Assembly: GCF_900770955.1 (NCBI RefSeq)
Contig: NZ_CAAGLX010000017.1
Location: forward strand, 67,260 to 131,259
Source: an uncultured Phascolarctobacterium sp.
Lineage (GTDB): Bacteria > Bacillota > Negativicutes > Acidaminococcales > Acidaminococcaceae
Reading direction: 5' to 3'
Length of the DNA: 64,000 bases
Both the position numbers and the translations under genes were made by a program. This document shows positions 16,743 to 25,250 of the stretch, piece by piece. Numbering within the stretch: the first letter of the stretch is position 1; each line of letters starts with the position of its first letter. Below the pieces are notes generated by a model that was not told the origin of the DNA, searched no databases, and saw only the letters and a list, made by a program, of their open reading frames with translations.

Positions 16743-16787
16743 GCGGTAACAGCATTACTTAAGGCAAAACGCTTCGGTTATATAATA

Positions 16788-16820
16788 AAAAACGCAGGCT
16801 ACTCGCAAGCCTGCGTTTTT
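16788..16820. terminator. Bidirectional terminator of radA
   Basis: AAAAACGCAGGCT pairs with AGCCTGCGTTTTT around a short loop. It lies 23 bp after the radA stop. Confidence 0.85.
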
Positions 16821-16842
16821 GTATATCTGACTACAATATTAC

Positions 16843-18210
16843 TTAACCGAACATGGCTGCAATCGCCTGCTCCAAAGTTTTGACGCGCACAATCTGCGCT
16901 TTGACAGCCGGAAGCTGCAGCCTGCTGTAAGGTACAATGAATTTGTTGAAGCCCAGGTTAATACCGTCCATAATCCTTCGCTCGGGCGCGCTGACGCGGC
17001 GCACCTCGCCTGTAAGGCCAACCTCGCCGAAGACGAGGATGCCCTTAGGCAACGGCCTGTTGCGATAGCTGGAAACAAGTGCCGCTGCCACAGCTAAATC
17101 TGCAGCCGGTTCATTGACCTTCACACCGCCGACTACGTTGACATAAGCATCATAAATGCCAAAGTCCAGCCCAAAGCGTTTTTCCAGGATAGCCAGTAGC
17201 ATATTCACTCTGTTATAGTCAAAGCCTACTGCTGTACGCCTCGGCATGCCGTAGGGAGTTTTGGCTACCAGCGCCTGGATTTCTGCCATAATTGGCCTGT
17301 TACCCTCCATGCAGGCACCGATAACACTGCCTGCCGCTTCGCCGTCTCGGTCCTCCAAAAAAAGTCCGGCAGGATTTGCTACCTCCTGCAGACCTCCGGC
17401 CTCCATAGAGAAAATGCCGCTTTCGCTCGTACTGCCGAAGCGGTTTTTTAATGCGCGCAGAACGCGGAAGGAATAGGAACGGTCACCCTCAAACTGCAGC
17501 ACTACGTCCACCATATGCTCCAAAAGGCGCGGTCCGGCAATAGTACCGTCCTTAGTAACGTGACCGATAAGCAGTACCGCAATGCCCGTACTCTTGGCAA
17601 ACTGCAGCAGCTTGGCCGTACACTCGCGCACCTGGCCTACACTGCCGGCAGCAGTCTGCAGCTCCGGGTTATACATCGTCTGAATACTGTCAATAATTAA
17701 AAGCTGCGGCTTCAAGGCATTCGCCTGCGCCAAAATAGCGTCTAAATCTGTCGCAGTAAGAATCAGCAGGTTATCATTGGCCTGCGCTCCGCCCAAACGG
17801 ACAGCGCGCATGGCAGTCTGCTCCTCCGATTCCTCGCCGCTGACATACAGTACCTTGGTGCCCTGCTGCCCGAAGCGCAGGCCCGCATCGAGCAAAATCG
17901 TAGATTTGCCGATGCCAGGAGTGCCTCCCAGCAGCACAAGGCTGCCGGGTACGACACCGCCGCCCAGCACGCGGTCAAATTCACGAATACCTGTCGCCAA
18001 GCGTTCTACCTTAGTTTGGGCAACACTGGCAATAGTGCGCGGCTTCAGCTTCTCATTATTAGTCGGCAGATAGCTTTTGCTGGTCTTGGCCGTCACCTCG
18101 GCCTCCTCTACCAGCGTGTTCCAGCCGCCGCATTCCGGGCAACGTCCCAGCCATGAGGAAGCAACATAACCGCATTCCTGGCAGACAAATCTGCTCTTAG
18201 TTCTGGCCAT
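16843..18210 (-). CDS. radA: DNA repair protein RadA
   Basis: RadA is a RecA-like ATPase that promotes branch migration during recombinational repair. It is 455 residues from the ATG at 18210 (AAAGGAG upstream). The N-terminal zinc finger is CQECGYVASSWLGRCPECGGW. Walker A is GGTPGIGKST, the RadA-specific motif is KNRFGSTSE, and a Lon-like domain occupies the C-terminal part. The first 14 bases overlap the end of clpC, so the two are cotranscribed. The order ctsR-clpC-radA is common in Firmicutes, there with mcsA and mcsB included. Confidence 0.96.
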   Translation of the reverse strand: MARTKSRFVCQECGYVASSWLGRCPECGGWNTLVEEAEVTAKTSKSYLPTNNEKLKPRTIASVAQTKVERLATGIREFDRVLGGGVVPGSLVLLGGTPGIGKSTILLDAGLRFGQQGTKVLYVSGEESEEQTAMRAVRLGGAQANDNLLILTATDLDAILAQANALKPQLLIIDSIQTMYNPELQTAAGSVGQVRECTAKLLQFAKSTGIAVLLIGHVTKDGTIAGPRLLEHMVDVVLQFEGDRSYSFRVLRALKNRFGSTSESGIFSMEAGGLQEVANPAGLFLEDRDGEAAGSVIGACMEGNRPIMAEIQALVAKTPYGMPRRTAVGFDYNRVNMLLAILEKRFGLDFGIYDAYVNVVGGVKVNEPAADLAVAAALVSSYRNRPLPKGILVFGEVGLTGEVRRVSAPERRIMDGINLGFNKFIVPYSRLQLPAVKAQIVRVKTLEQAIAAMFG

Positions 18211-20917
18211 CAGGCTGCTCCTTTCCGCCGCTGACAGCAACAGCTGTTTCCTCCGTCACCGGCAGCTCCGGCAAAAGCTGTGCTTCCTCAATCGCCGTAT
18301 GGAAGTCCATTTTTTTATCTGCAGCCTCGGCAATAATCTTGTCACCGCTGTGGAATTTTCCGGCAAGGAATAAATCGCTCAGCGGGTCCTCTACCAGCTT
18401 ACGCAAAGCACGGCGCAGCGGACGCGCACCGTACTTGCTGTCACTGCCTTCCTTCAGCAGCAGCTCACGTGCCAAAGCGGTAAGCTCGATGCCCAGACCG
18501 TTGCCTGCCAGTCGCTGATTCAGCTCACGCAGCATGTTGTCGGCAATCAGCTCCAGCTCCTGTCTGCCAAGAGAATTAAATACCAGAATTTCGTCCACAC
18601 GGTTCAAAAATTCCGGACGGAACACGTTCTTGATTTCAGCAAGCACCTGCTCCCTGCGGCTTTTGCGCTCGCCTGCTTCATTGCCGGCAAAGCCCAGCGG
18701 TCTGCTATTTGCCAGCTGCTGTGCGCCGGCGTTGCTCGTCATAATCAGTACGGCATTACGGAAGTCTACTGTTCGTCCCTGACCGTCGGTCAGACGGCCA
18801 TCCTCCATAATCTGCAGCAGCAGATTAAACACATCGGGATGCGCCTTTTCGATTTCGTCCAACAGCACTACGCAGTAAGGCTTGCGACGTACCGCATCCG
18901 TCAGCTGGCCGCCCTCGTCATAGCCCACATAGCCCGGAGGCGCACCTATTAGGCGTGCTGTGGTGTGCTTTTCCATGTATTCCGACATATCGAAGCGCAG
19001 CATAGCACGTTCATCACCAAAAAGCTCCTGTGCCAACGCCTTCGCCAGCTCGGTTTTACCTACACCCGTAGGACCCAGGAACAGGAAGGAGCCTACAGGT
19101 CTGTTTTTATCCTTAAAGCCTGCACGGGCACGGCGCACAGCTCTGCTTACAGCACTCACGGCCTCATCCTGACCGATAACACGCTTGTGCAGACGCTGCT
19201 CCAGCTGCAGCAGACGGCTGCTTTCGGTTTCCGTCAGACGTGTCAGCGGAATACCGGTCCAGGAAGCGACTACCTCAGCCACGTCCTCTGCGGTTACAGG
19301 CTGCTTCATAGCAACCTCGGCCAAGGCTGCCGCCAGCTGCGTCTGCAGCTCGGCCTCGCTGTCACGCAGCTGGGCTGCCTTTTCGTAATCCTGCTGCTCT
19401 ACGGCCTCTTCCTTTTCCATCTGCAGATATTCCAGCTGCTCCTGCAGCTCTCTTGCAGGAGCCGATTTCTTATACAGCTTGATGCGCAGACGGGCGCAAG
19501 CCTCGTCCATCAGGTCGATAGCCTTATCCGGCAGGTTTCTGTCCGTAATATAACGATCGCTCAGCTCCACCGCCGCCTTAACAGCCTCCGGCTGAATCTG
19601 CAGCTTATGGAATTCCTCATAACGCTTGCGCAGTCCCTGCAGCATAGCTTCGCTGGTTTCCGCGCTCGGTACATCTACGAGCACCGGCTGAAAGCGTCTT
19701 TCCAGCGCTGCGTCCTTTTCGATATGCTTACGGTATTCATCAACCGTCGTTGCGCCGATAACCTGCAGCTCACCACGCGCCAGCGCCGGCTTAATGATAT
19801 TGGCAGCGTCAATGCTGCCCTCGGCACTGCCGGCACCGATAATAGTATGCAGCTCGTCGATAAAGAGAATAATCCGCTTGTCATCGCGTACCATCTGCAA
19901 AATTTCCTTCATACGGTCCTCAAATTCACCACGATATTTGGCACCTGCAACCAGCATTCCCAGCTCCAGCGAAAAAATAATTTTCCGTTGCAAAAACTCA
20001 GGTACGTCACCCTTGATAATTTTTTGCGCCAAGCCCTCGGCAATAGCTGTTTTGCCGACACCGGCCTCGCCGATAATTACCGGGTTATTCTTGGTTCTGC
20101 GGCACAAAATCTGGATAAGGCGTTCAACCTCCTTATCGCGTCCGATAACAGGATCGATTTTGCCGCGGCTGGCCTCCAGATTCAGATTACGGCCGTAGCC
20201 TGAAAGAACCTCCAGAACATCGGCCTGTTTTTCTTCTGCCGGACGACGCTGCTGATTTCTGCCGGGCACAGCCTTGCGCTGATCATCAAGCGCCTGCACC
20301 AGCTCCTTGACAGCAGACAGCGTAATCTTAAACTTCTGCAGCACCTGATAGGCAATGCCGTCACCTGCCGCCAACAGGCCGACAAGCAGCTGCTCACTGC
20401 CGACATATTCCTGCTCCAGCTCCTGCGCGTTCTCTGCCGCACGCTCCATTACACGCTGCGCACGTTGGCTGTATTGCGGCAGCTTAGACTGCTTGCTGCC
20501 CTTATCCAGCCAGCTTTCCAGCTCCGTTTTCATCTCGTCAAGATTATTATGTAATTTATGCAGCAGCTTTTTGCCGGTACAATCGGGTATCGTCAAAAGC
20601 CCCCACAAAATATGCTCCGTACCTATATGCTCGCTGCCACAGTCCAAGGCCTTGGTGGTAGCCAGCTCCAGTACCTTGGCTGCAGCCTCGCTGAAGCCCT
20701 CGCGGGTAATCTTTTTCTTGGGCTTGCGTCCGGCTCCCTTCAGCATTTCATCCAAAAAGCGTTTGGCTCCCTCCGGTGTCAGCGGCATATCTCCCATACC
20801 CATAGGCAGGTAATCCTTAGCGCAGTCACCGCAAAGCCATTTGTCTATCTGCTTATCGCCTACCAGACACACCATGTGCATGATAGCCCTATTTTTATGA
20901 CAAACTTCACAAAGCAT
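18197..20917 (-). CDS. clpC: ClpC ATPase with N-terminal McsA-like zinc finger
   Basis: This AAA+ unfoldase feeds proteins to ClpP. It is 906 residues, longer than the usual about 815. The extra N-terminus is a zinc-finger module, MLCEVCHKNRAIMHMVCLVG and then LCGDCAKDY (two CxxC pairs), which resembles the start of McsA. It is followed by Clp N repeats (residues about 75-215), AAA1 (Walker A GEAGVGKTA), a UVR-like middle segment (EEAVEQQDYEKAAQLRDSEA), AAA2 (GPTGVGKTE) and a ClpP loop region. The ATG at 20917 lies 4 bp after ctsR behind GGAGG. mcsA and mcsB are absent from the operon. Confidence 0.93.
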   Translation of the reverse strand: MLCEVCHKNRAIMHMVCLVGDKQIDKWLCGDCAKDYLPMGMGDMPLTPEGAKRFLDEMLKGAGRKPKKKITREGFSEAAAKVLELATTKALDCGSEHIGTEHILWGLLTIPDCTGKKLLHKLHNNLDEMKTELESWLDKGSKQSKLPQYSQRAQRVMERAAENAQELEQEYVGSEQLLVGLLAAGDGIAYQVLQKFKITLSAVKELVQALDDQRKAVPGRNQQRRPAEEKQADVLEVLSGYGRNLNLEASRGKIDPVIGRDKEVERLIQILCRRTKNNPVIIGEAGVGKTAIAEGLAQKIIKGDVPEFLQRKIIFSLELGMLVAGAKYRGEFEDRMKEILQMVRDDKRIILFIDELHTIIGAGSAEGSIDAANIIKPALARGELQVIGATTVDEYRKHIEKDAALERRFQPVLVDVPSAETSEAMLQGLRKRYEEFHKLQIQPEAVKAAVELSDRYITDRNLPDKAIDLMDEACARLRIKLYKKSAPARELQEQLEYLQMEKEEAVEQQDYEKAAQLRDSEAELQTQLAAALAEVAMKQPVTAEDVAEVVASWTGIPLTRLTETESSRLLQLEQRLHKRVIGQDEAVSAVSRAVRRARAGFKDKNRPVGSFLFLGPTGVGKTELAKALAQELFGDERAMLRFDMSEYMEKHTTARLIGAPPGYVGYDEGGQLTDAVRRKPYCVVLLDEIEKAHPDVFNLLLQIMEDGRLTDGQGRTVDFRNAVLIMTSNAGAQQLANSRPLGFAGNEAGERKSRREQVLAEIKNVFRPEFLNRVDEILVFNSLGRQELELIADNMLRELNQRLAGNGLGIELTALARELLLKEGSDSKYGARPLRRALRKLVEDPLSDLFLAGKFHSGDKIIAEAADKKMDFHTAIEEAQLLPELPVTEETAVAVSGGKEQPDGQN

Positions 20918-20921
20918 TGCT

Positions 20922-21335
20922 TCACCTCCGTCCGGTACTGTGCAGCAAGCCGACAGCCTGCTGCAAGATTTCCTTCTTCTTATCCTCATCGGCGTCAATA
21001 ATCTGCAGCATATACTGCAGCAGAGCGCCCTCTCTTGCTGTAATCATCTTTTGCTGCTGCAAGTGCTGCACCAGCTGCATCGCCGTAGGCGGCTTGGGTG
21101 TTTCTACCGCCGGTTGCATGCGTACAATACGCACAAAGCCGCCGCTGCCGCGTCTTGATTCCACCATAAAGCCACGCTCCGGCGTAAAACGCGTGCTGAG
21201 CACATAGCTTATCTGCGAGGGAGCGCAGGATAAACGTTCAGCCAGCTCGTTGCGCTGCACAAGCACTGTGTCCTCATGCTCTCGCAGCAATTCACCTATA
21301 ATAAAGCTTTCAATTGCATCTGCTAAATTTTTCAT
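20922..21335 (-). CDS. ctsR: CtsR, repressor of class III heat-shock genes
   Basis: CtsR represses clp genes and releases DNA on heat. It is 137 residues, slightly short (usually about 150). The winged helix-turn-helix is LAERLSCAPSQISYVLSTRF, followed by GFMVESRRGSGGFVRIVR, the arginine- and glycine-rich wing that binds the heptad operator and senses heat. The C-terminal dimer/McsB-contact region is short. It is the first gene of ctsR-clpC-radA. Without mcsB, arginine phosphorylation by this operon is not expected. Confidence 0.93.
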   Translation of the reverse strand: MKNLADAIESFIIGELLREHEDTVLVQRNELAERLSCAPSQISYVLSTRFTPERGFMVESRRGSGGFVRIVRMQPAVETPKPPTAMQLVQHLQQQKMITAREGALLQYMLQIIDADEDKKKEILQQAVGLLHSTGRR

Positions 21336-21366
21336 AGTAACTCACCTTGATTATATATTTGAATAT

Positions 21367-21389
21367 ATTATATTTGACTTTTCGACTTT
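21367..21389 (-). promoter_or_regulatory. Promoter of ctsR overlapped by a CtsR-like operator
   Basis: TATAAT on the minus strand at 21372-21367 is abutted by two heptads, AGTCGAA and AGTCAAA (21389-21373), close to the CtsR consensus GGTCAAA. The spacer is 1 bp and not the usual 3 bp, so the match is imperfect. Binding here would block the core promoter, giving autorepression. Confidence 0.5.
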
Positions 21390-21489
21390 AGGCAAGTGAA
21401 AAATCTATGACAGAAAAAACGTACAAAAAAAAGACTACCGCAACCATACTCAGTCACGGCAATCTCTTGAACAGCAAAATTATACCCCA

Positions 21490-21804
21490 TTAACCCTTAA
21501 TTGTTTTCAGCATTTGTAAAGCCTGCACGATATCCTGCATAGTAAAATTCTCCAGAGATGTCGTCTGTGTTTCTTTCTTGGCTTTTTCTTCACCGAATAC
21601 TATATCATCAATACCACAATTAAAAATATTCGTCATCTTAACCAGATTTTCCAAGGTCAGACCGGCGCGTCCGCTTTCGATATTACTCATATGGGTTTGT
21701 GATACACCTATACTTTTAGCCAGCTCAGTCTGATAAATGTTATTCTTTAAACGCAATGTCTTGATGCGTAAACCCACAGCCTTATAATCCACTTGCTTTG
21801 CCAT
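21490..21804 (-). CDS. XRE-family helix-turn-helix regulator
   Basis: A 104-residue DNA-binding protein. The Cro/C1-type domain spans residues about 10-66, with the helix-turn-helix QTELAKSIGVSQTHMSNIES. The C-terminal 35 residues are Lys/Thr-rich with a possible helix (FTMQDIVQALQMLKTIKG). No adjacent gene is an obvious target. The long AT-rich gap to lemA (21805-22323) could hold its operator. Confidence 0.85.
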   Translation of the reverse strand: MAKQVDYKAVGLRIKTLRLKNNIYQTELAKSIGVSQTHMSNIESGRAGLTLENLVKMTNIFNCGIDDIVFGEEKAKKETQTTSLENFTMQDIVQALQMLKTIKG

Positions 21805-22234
21805 ATTAGCTCATCCCCTAACTATTTGCTGATATAGTGATGCCAGCTACACCATACTGCTTGCAAAATGACCTGCGACATAACCGCACCCTATATAATT
21901 TAACACCGCATTCCCTCAGAACCCCTTCCTGTAAAGCTGCCCCCTCTCCCGGAACCGGCGCTTTATCTGCGCTGTAATTGTTCTTTTAACGAATGCTTAA
22001 TCATATTCACCTAATAATATAATACACCTATTTAAGACATTACGCAATAATAATAATTAATATTTTAACCCAATTAAGTTGCATGCAAACTTTTCTCCTT
22101 TTTATTCTCATTGTTTGAAAACAAAAACCATCTCTGTTTTATAAATAAAATTCTATGATTTTTTAATTGTTGAAAAAAAGCAGTATATTTCACAATAGTT
22201 TTGCAAATTCTTTGCCTTTTTGACTTTTCATAAA

Positions 22235-22263
22235 TTGACAGCAGTAAAACTTTCTTTTACAAT
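22235..22263 (+). promoter_or_regulatory. Promoter of lemA-TPM operon
   Basis: TTGACA (22235-22240), 17 bp spacer, TACAAT (22258-22263). The leader then holds a small hairpin GCAGGCT-GTAC-AAGCCTGC near 22272-22290. The rest of 21805-22234 is AT-rich with no gene seen. Confidence 0.8.
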
Positions 22264-22323
22264 AAAATAAAGCAGGCTGTACAAGCCTGCCTGATGTCCG
22301 TTAATACGAAAGGAGCTATACAA

Positions 22324-22875
22324 ATGAAAGGTATTTTAGGCGTTATCGCCGCTATTGTCATTATGGCAGCTATGTTCTTCAGCAGCTACAATGGTCTTGT
22401 AAGCATGAATGAAAATGTTACCGGCAAATGGTCGCAGGTAGAAAATCAGCTGCAGCGCCGCAATGATTTAATCCCCAACCTGGTAAACACTGTTAAAGGC
22501 TATGCAGCACATGAAACGGAGGTTTTCAAGGCTGTATCCGATGCCCGCGCCAAACTGGGCGGTGCCAAAACCGTGGCCGAAACAACTGCAGCCAACAATG
22601 AAATGAACAGCGCATTGAGCCGTCTCTTAGTTGTTGCCGAAAACTATCCCGATTTGAAGGCCAACACCAACTTCCAGCAGCTGCAGGATGAGCTGGCAGG
22701 TACCGAAAACCGTATCGCCGTAGCCCGCAAGGATTATAATGATGCGGTACAGTCCTACAACGCCAAAATCAAATCTTTGCCTACCTCTTTATACGCCGGT
22801 GCCTTCGGCTTTACTGCCAAGGATTACTTCAAGGCAGATGCAGCGGCCCAAAAGGTACCGCAGGTTAAATTTTAA
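22324..22875 (+). CDS. lemA: LemA family membrane protein
   Basis: 183 residues: one N-terminal membrane segment (about residues 3-22) and then a helical bundle with the LemA signature VENQLQRRNDLIPNLVNTVKGYA. The C-terminus ends ...AGAFGFTAKDYFKAD. LemA proteins are widespread and of unclear function, and in bacteria they are often paired with TPM-domain proteins, as here. The ATG at 22324 follows AAAGGAG. An upstream ATG adds 10 unconserved residues. Confidence 0.92.
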   Translation: MKGILGVIAAIVIMAAMFFSSYNGLVSMNENVTGKWSQVENQLQRRNDLIPNLVNTVKGYAAHETEVFKAVSDARAKLGGAKTVAETTAANNEMNSALSRLLVVAENYPDLKANTNFQQLQDELAGTENRIAVARKDYNDAVQSYNAKIKSLPTSLYAGAFGFTAKDYFKADAAAQKVPQVKF

Positions 22876-22919
22876 GCAGATAATCCCGCTAGCTGCAAGC
22901 TGCTGACGGAGGGATAACA

Positions 22920-23669
22920 ATGAAACGTTTTATAATCTGCCTGCTGCTTTTGTTGCAGACCTTTGTTGCTGCTTACGCCGGTGCAGCGCCCGCTATTCCG
23001 CCGCGTCCGGCGGCGGGCAGTGGCATTTATGTACAGGACTACGCCGGTGTCATCTCCGACGCAGATAAGCAGCAAATGCTCAGCCTAGGTGCCGAGTTGG
23101 ACAACAAAACAACAGCCCAGCTGGCAGTACTGACAATCAACACACTCGATGGTGAGCCTATTGAGGATTATGCTTTGAAGGTTTTGCGCCAATGGGGCAT
23201 CGGCAGTAAGGAGCAGAATAACGGTGCACTAATTGTCGTTGCCGTCAAGGACAGACGCTCGCGCATCGAAGTAGGTTACGGTCTGGAGGGCTCACTGCCT
23301 GACGGTCTAACCGGCCGTATCCAGGATCAGTATATGATTCCTTACTTTAAGGAAGGTAATTACAGCAAGGGTATTTTGCAGGGCTACAAGGCTGCTGCAG
23401 GCAAAATTGCCCAAGGCTACAATACAGAACTGAGCGGCGCAAAATATCAGGCTACAGGTACCCAACCACAAAAAAATACCGGTTCCAGCTTAGATGATTT
23501 GCTATTCGCACTAGGACTCATCGGCTTTCTGCTTGTAGATAATATTTTGTTAGGTGGCTTTTTTACGCGCATATTACTACTGTTGATTTTCCGTGGTCGC
23601 GGCGGCGGTGGCGGTCGTGGCTTCGGCGGCGGTAGTGGCGGTGGCGGCGGTTCGTCCCGCAGCTGGTAA
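22920..23669 (+). CDS. TPM domain protein (YgcG family)
   Basis: 249 residues. Signal peptide about residues 1-22. The TPM domain covers about 35-165 (YVQDYAGVISDADKQQML, GIGSKEQNNGALIVVAVKDR, RIEVGYGLEGSLPDG). A transmembrane segment lies at about 195-220, and the C-terminal tail is Gly/Arg/Ser-rich (RGRGGGGGRGFGGGSGGGGG). It forms a two-gene operon with lemA. TPM domains have been linked to membrane protein quality control in other systems, but the role here is unknown. Confidence 0.9.
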   Translation: MKRFIICLLLLLQTFVAAYAGAAPAIPPRPAAGSGIYVQDYAGVISDADKQQMLSLGAELDNKTTAQLAVLTINTLDGEPIEDYALKVLRQWGIGSKEQNNGALIVVAVKDRRSRIEVGYGLEGSLPDGLTGRIQDQYMIPYFKEGNYSKGILQGYKAAAGKIAQGYNTELSGAKYQATGTQPQKNTGSSLDDLLFALGLIGFLLVDNILLGGFFTRILLLLIFRGRGGGGGRGFGGGSGGGGGSSRSW

Positions 23670-23691
23670 AAGCAATATAACGCTGACTCTG

Positions 23692-23723
23692 AACTGCATC
23701 ACCCTTCGGTGGTGCAGTTTTTT
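23692..23723 (+). terminator. Terminator of lemA-TPM operon
   Basis: AACTGCATCACC pairs with GGTGGTGCAGTT around CTTC, followed by TTTTTC. Confidence 0.88.
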
Positions 23724-23766
23724 CATGCTCATTTTGCAATGCACCGACCGCACTCTATCAAAAAAA

Positions 23767-23800
23767 ACTCCCGCCAAGGCACAACGCCAGGGCAGGAGCT
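23767..23800 (-). terminator. Terminator of the glutamate dehydrogenase gene
   Basis: On the minus strand, GCTCCTGCC pairs with GGCGGGAG and is followed by a run of eight T residues. Confidence 0.8.
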
Positions 23801-23835
23801 TTTCTCACTTTATATCATTCTACACATTACTGCAG

Positions 23836-25071
23836 TTATACCATGCCTCTGATTTTCATTGCTTCCTCCAGGCTGCCCAGCGCAACCATGTAAGCAGCAA
23901 CACGCAACGGCACATTATACTGCTTTGCCTTTTCATAAACAGCCTTGAAGGCTTTACGCATCAATGCGTTCTGCTTTTCAATAACCTCTTCTTCCGGCCA
24001 GAAGTAACGGTACAGATTCTGTACCCATTCAAAATAGCTTACAGTTACGCCGCCGCCATTAGCCAGAATGTCCGGGATAACCATCACGCCCTTAGACTCC
24101 AGAATGTCATCAGCCTCCGGTGTAGTCGGTCCGTTCGCACCCTCGCAGATAATGCTTGCCTGTACAGCCGCCGCGTTCTCCGCAGTAAGCTGCAGCTCGA
24201 TAGCGCAGGGCGCCAGCACAGTAACCTCCATCGCCAGCAGTTCAGCGTTCGTAATTGCTTTACTGCCGGGATAGCCTACTACGCTGCCCGTGTTCCTCAC
24301 ATATGCATCTACATCATAGCAATCAAAGCCGTCCGCCTTAAAGATAGCGCCGTAAACATCGCTCAGTGCAATAACCTTTACGCCGGCATCACAGAACAGC
24401 TTGGCAGTCCAGCTGCCAACGTTGCCGAAGCCCTGAACAGCAGCAGTTGCCTCATACGGCTGAATCCCCTGCAGCTTCAGCGCCTCCAGCGCAGCCACAA
24501 CAACGCCGCGTCCGGTAGCAGCAGTACGTCCCAAGGAGCCGCCAACGCTGATTGCCTTACCGGTAATAAAGCCAGGCTCATATTGACCGGCCAGCTTGCT
24601 GTATTCATCCATCATCCAGCCCATAATCTGAGCATTAGTATTCATATCAGGCGCCGGGATATCACGCTTTTCACCGATAATCGGCGCAATTTTATCTATA
24701 TAACCACGCGTCAGACGCTCCAGCTCCGCCTTTGAAAGCTTCGCCGGATCTACGATAATGCCGCCCTTGCCGCCGCCATACGGCAGGCCGGCCACGGCAC
24801 ATTTACATGTCATCCAAAAGGCAAGCGTCTTTACCTCATCCATGCTTACATTCTGATGATAGCGTACGCCGCCCTTTGCGGGGCCAAGGATTGTGCTGTG
24901 CTGGCTGCGGTAGCCGGTAAATACCTTTGTAGTGCCATCATCCATTTTTACAGGAATAGAAACCTCCAAAGTACGTTCGGGAACTGCAATGATAGCTGCT
25001 GCGCCGGCATCAAGTTTCATTGTTGCAATCGCTTTATTCAGTGGAATTTGGGCCATTTCAAAAATATTCAT
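23836..25071 (-). CDS. gdhA: Glutamate dehydrogenase (Glu/Leu/Phe/Val dehydrogenase family)
   Basis: A 411-residue enzyme that interconverts glutamate with 2-oxoglutarate plus ammonia, using NAD(P). The catalytic block is GPAKGGVRYHQNVSMDEVK, with TCKCAVAGLPYGGGKGGI holding the substrate-binding and catalytic lysines. The Rossmann dinucleotide motif is AAVQGFGNVGSWTAKLF, and EGANGPTTPEAD is conserved. The start at 25071 (MNIFEMAQIP) follows GGAGG; the frame extends 15 residues upstream without support. Single gene with its own terminator. Coenzyme preference not assigned. Confidence 0.94.
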   Translation of the reverse strand: MNIFEMAQIPLNKAIATMKLDAGAAAIIAVPERTLEVSIPVKMDDGTTKVFTGYRSQHSTILGPAKGGVRYHQNVSMDEVKTLAFWMTCKCAVAGLPYGGGKGGIIVDPAKLSKAELERLTRGYIDKIAPIIGEKRDIPAPDMNTNAQIMGWMMDEYSKLAGQYEPGFITGKAISVGGSLGRTAATGRGVVVAALEALKLQGIQPYEATAAVQGFGNVGSWTAKLFCDAGVKVIALSDVYGAIFKADGFDCYDVDAYVRNTGSVVGYPGSKAITNAELLAMEVTVLAPCAIELQLTAENAAAVQASIICEGANGPTTPEADDILESKGVMVIPDILANGGGVTVSYFEWVQNLYRYFWPEEEVIEKQNALMRKAFKAVYEKAKQYNVPLRVAAYMVALGSLEEAMKIRGMV

Positions 25072-25221
25072 AATCAAGCCTCCTTGCTTTCCAAAAGGAT
25101 ATAACCCCATATCCATACTTTTATTATAGCGTGCACAACATTCACTGTCTACAGAATTTTATGTAACTTTTCTTATATTTTAAAGCTTTTTTACTTACTG
25201 AATCATTTCGTTTACAATAAA

Positions 25222-25247
25222 AACGCCAGCGAAGCCGCCGGCATTTT
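25222..25247 (-). terminator. Terminator of the HD hydrolase gene
   Basis: ATGCCGGCG pairs with CGCTGGCGT around GCTT, followed on the minus strand by TTTTATTG. Confidence 0.75.
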
Positions 25248-25250
25248 ACT

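Noticed and set aside
16671..16883. ORF of 70 codons over the small RNA candidate
   Set aside because: It spans two terminators and enters radA antisense; there is no ribosome site.
18965..20203. Long plus-strand ORF of 412 codons inside clpC
   Set aside because: Antisense shadow of a well-supported ClpC; no ribosome site or family motif.
22079..22088. TTGCATGCAA palindrome upstream of lemA
   Set aside because: It differs from the regulon motif, lies 150 bp before the promoter, and short palindromes arise by chance.
23593..24735. ORF of 380 codons overlapping the TPM gene end and the gdhA antisense strand
   Set aside because: It starts in the Gly-rich tail of the TPM gene, crosses two terminators and then runs antisense to gdhA.
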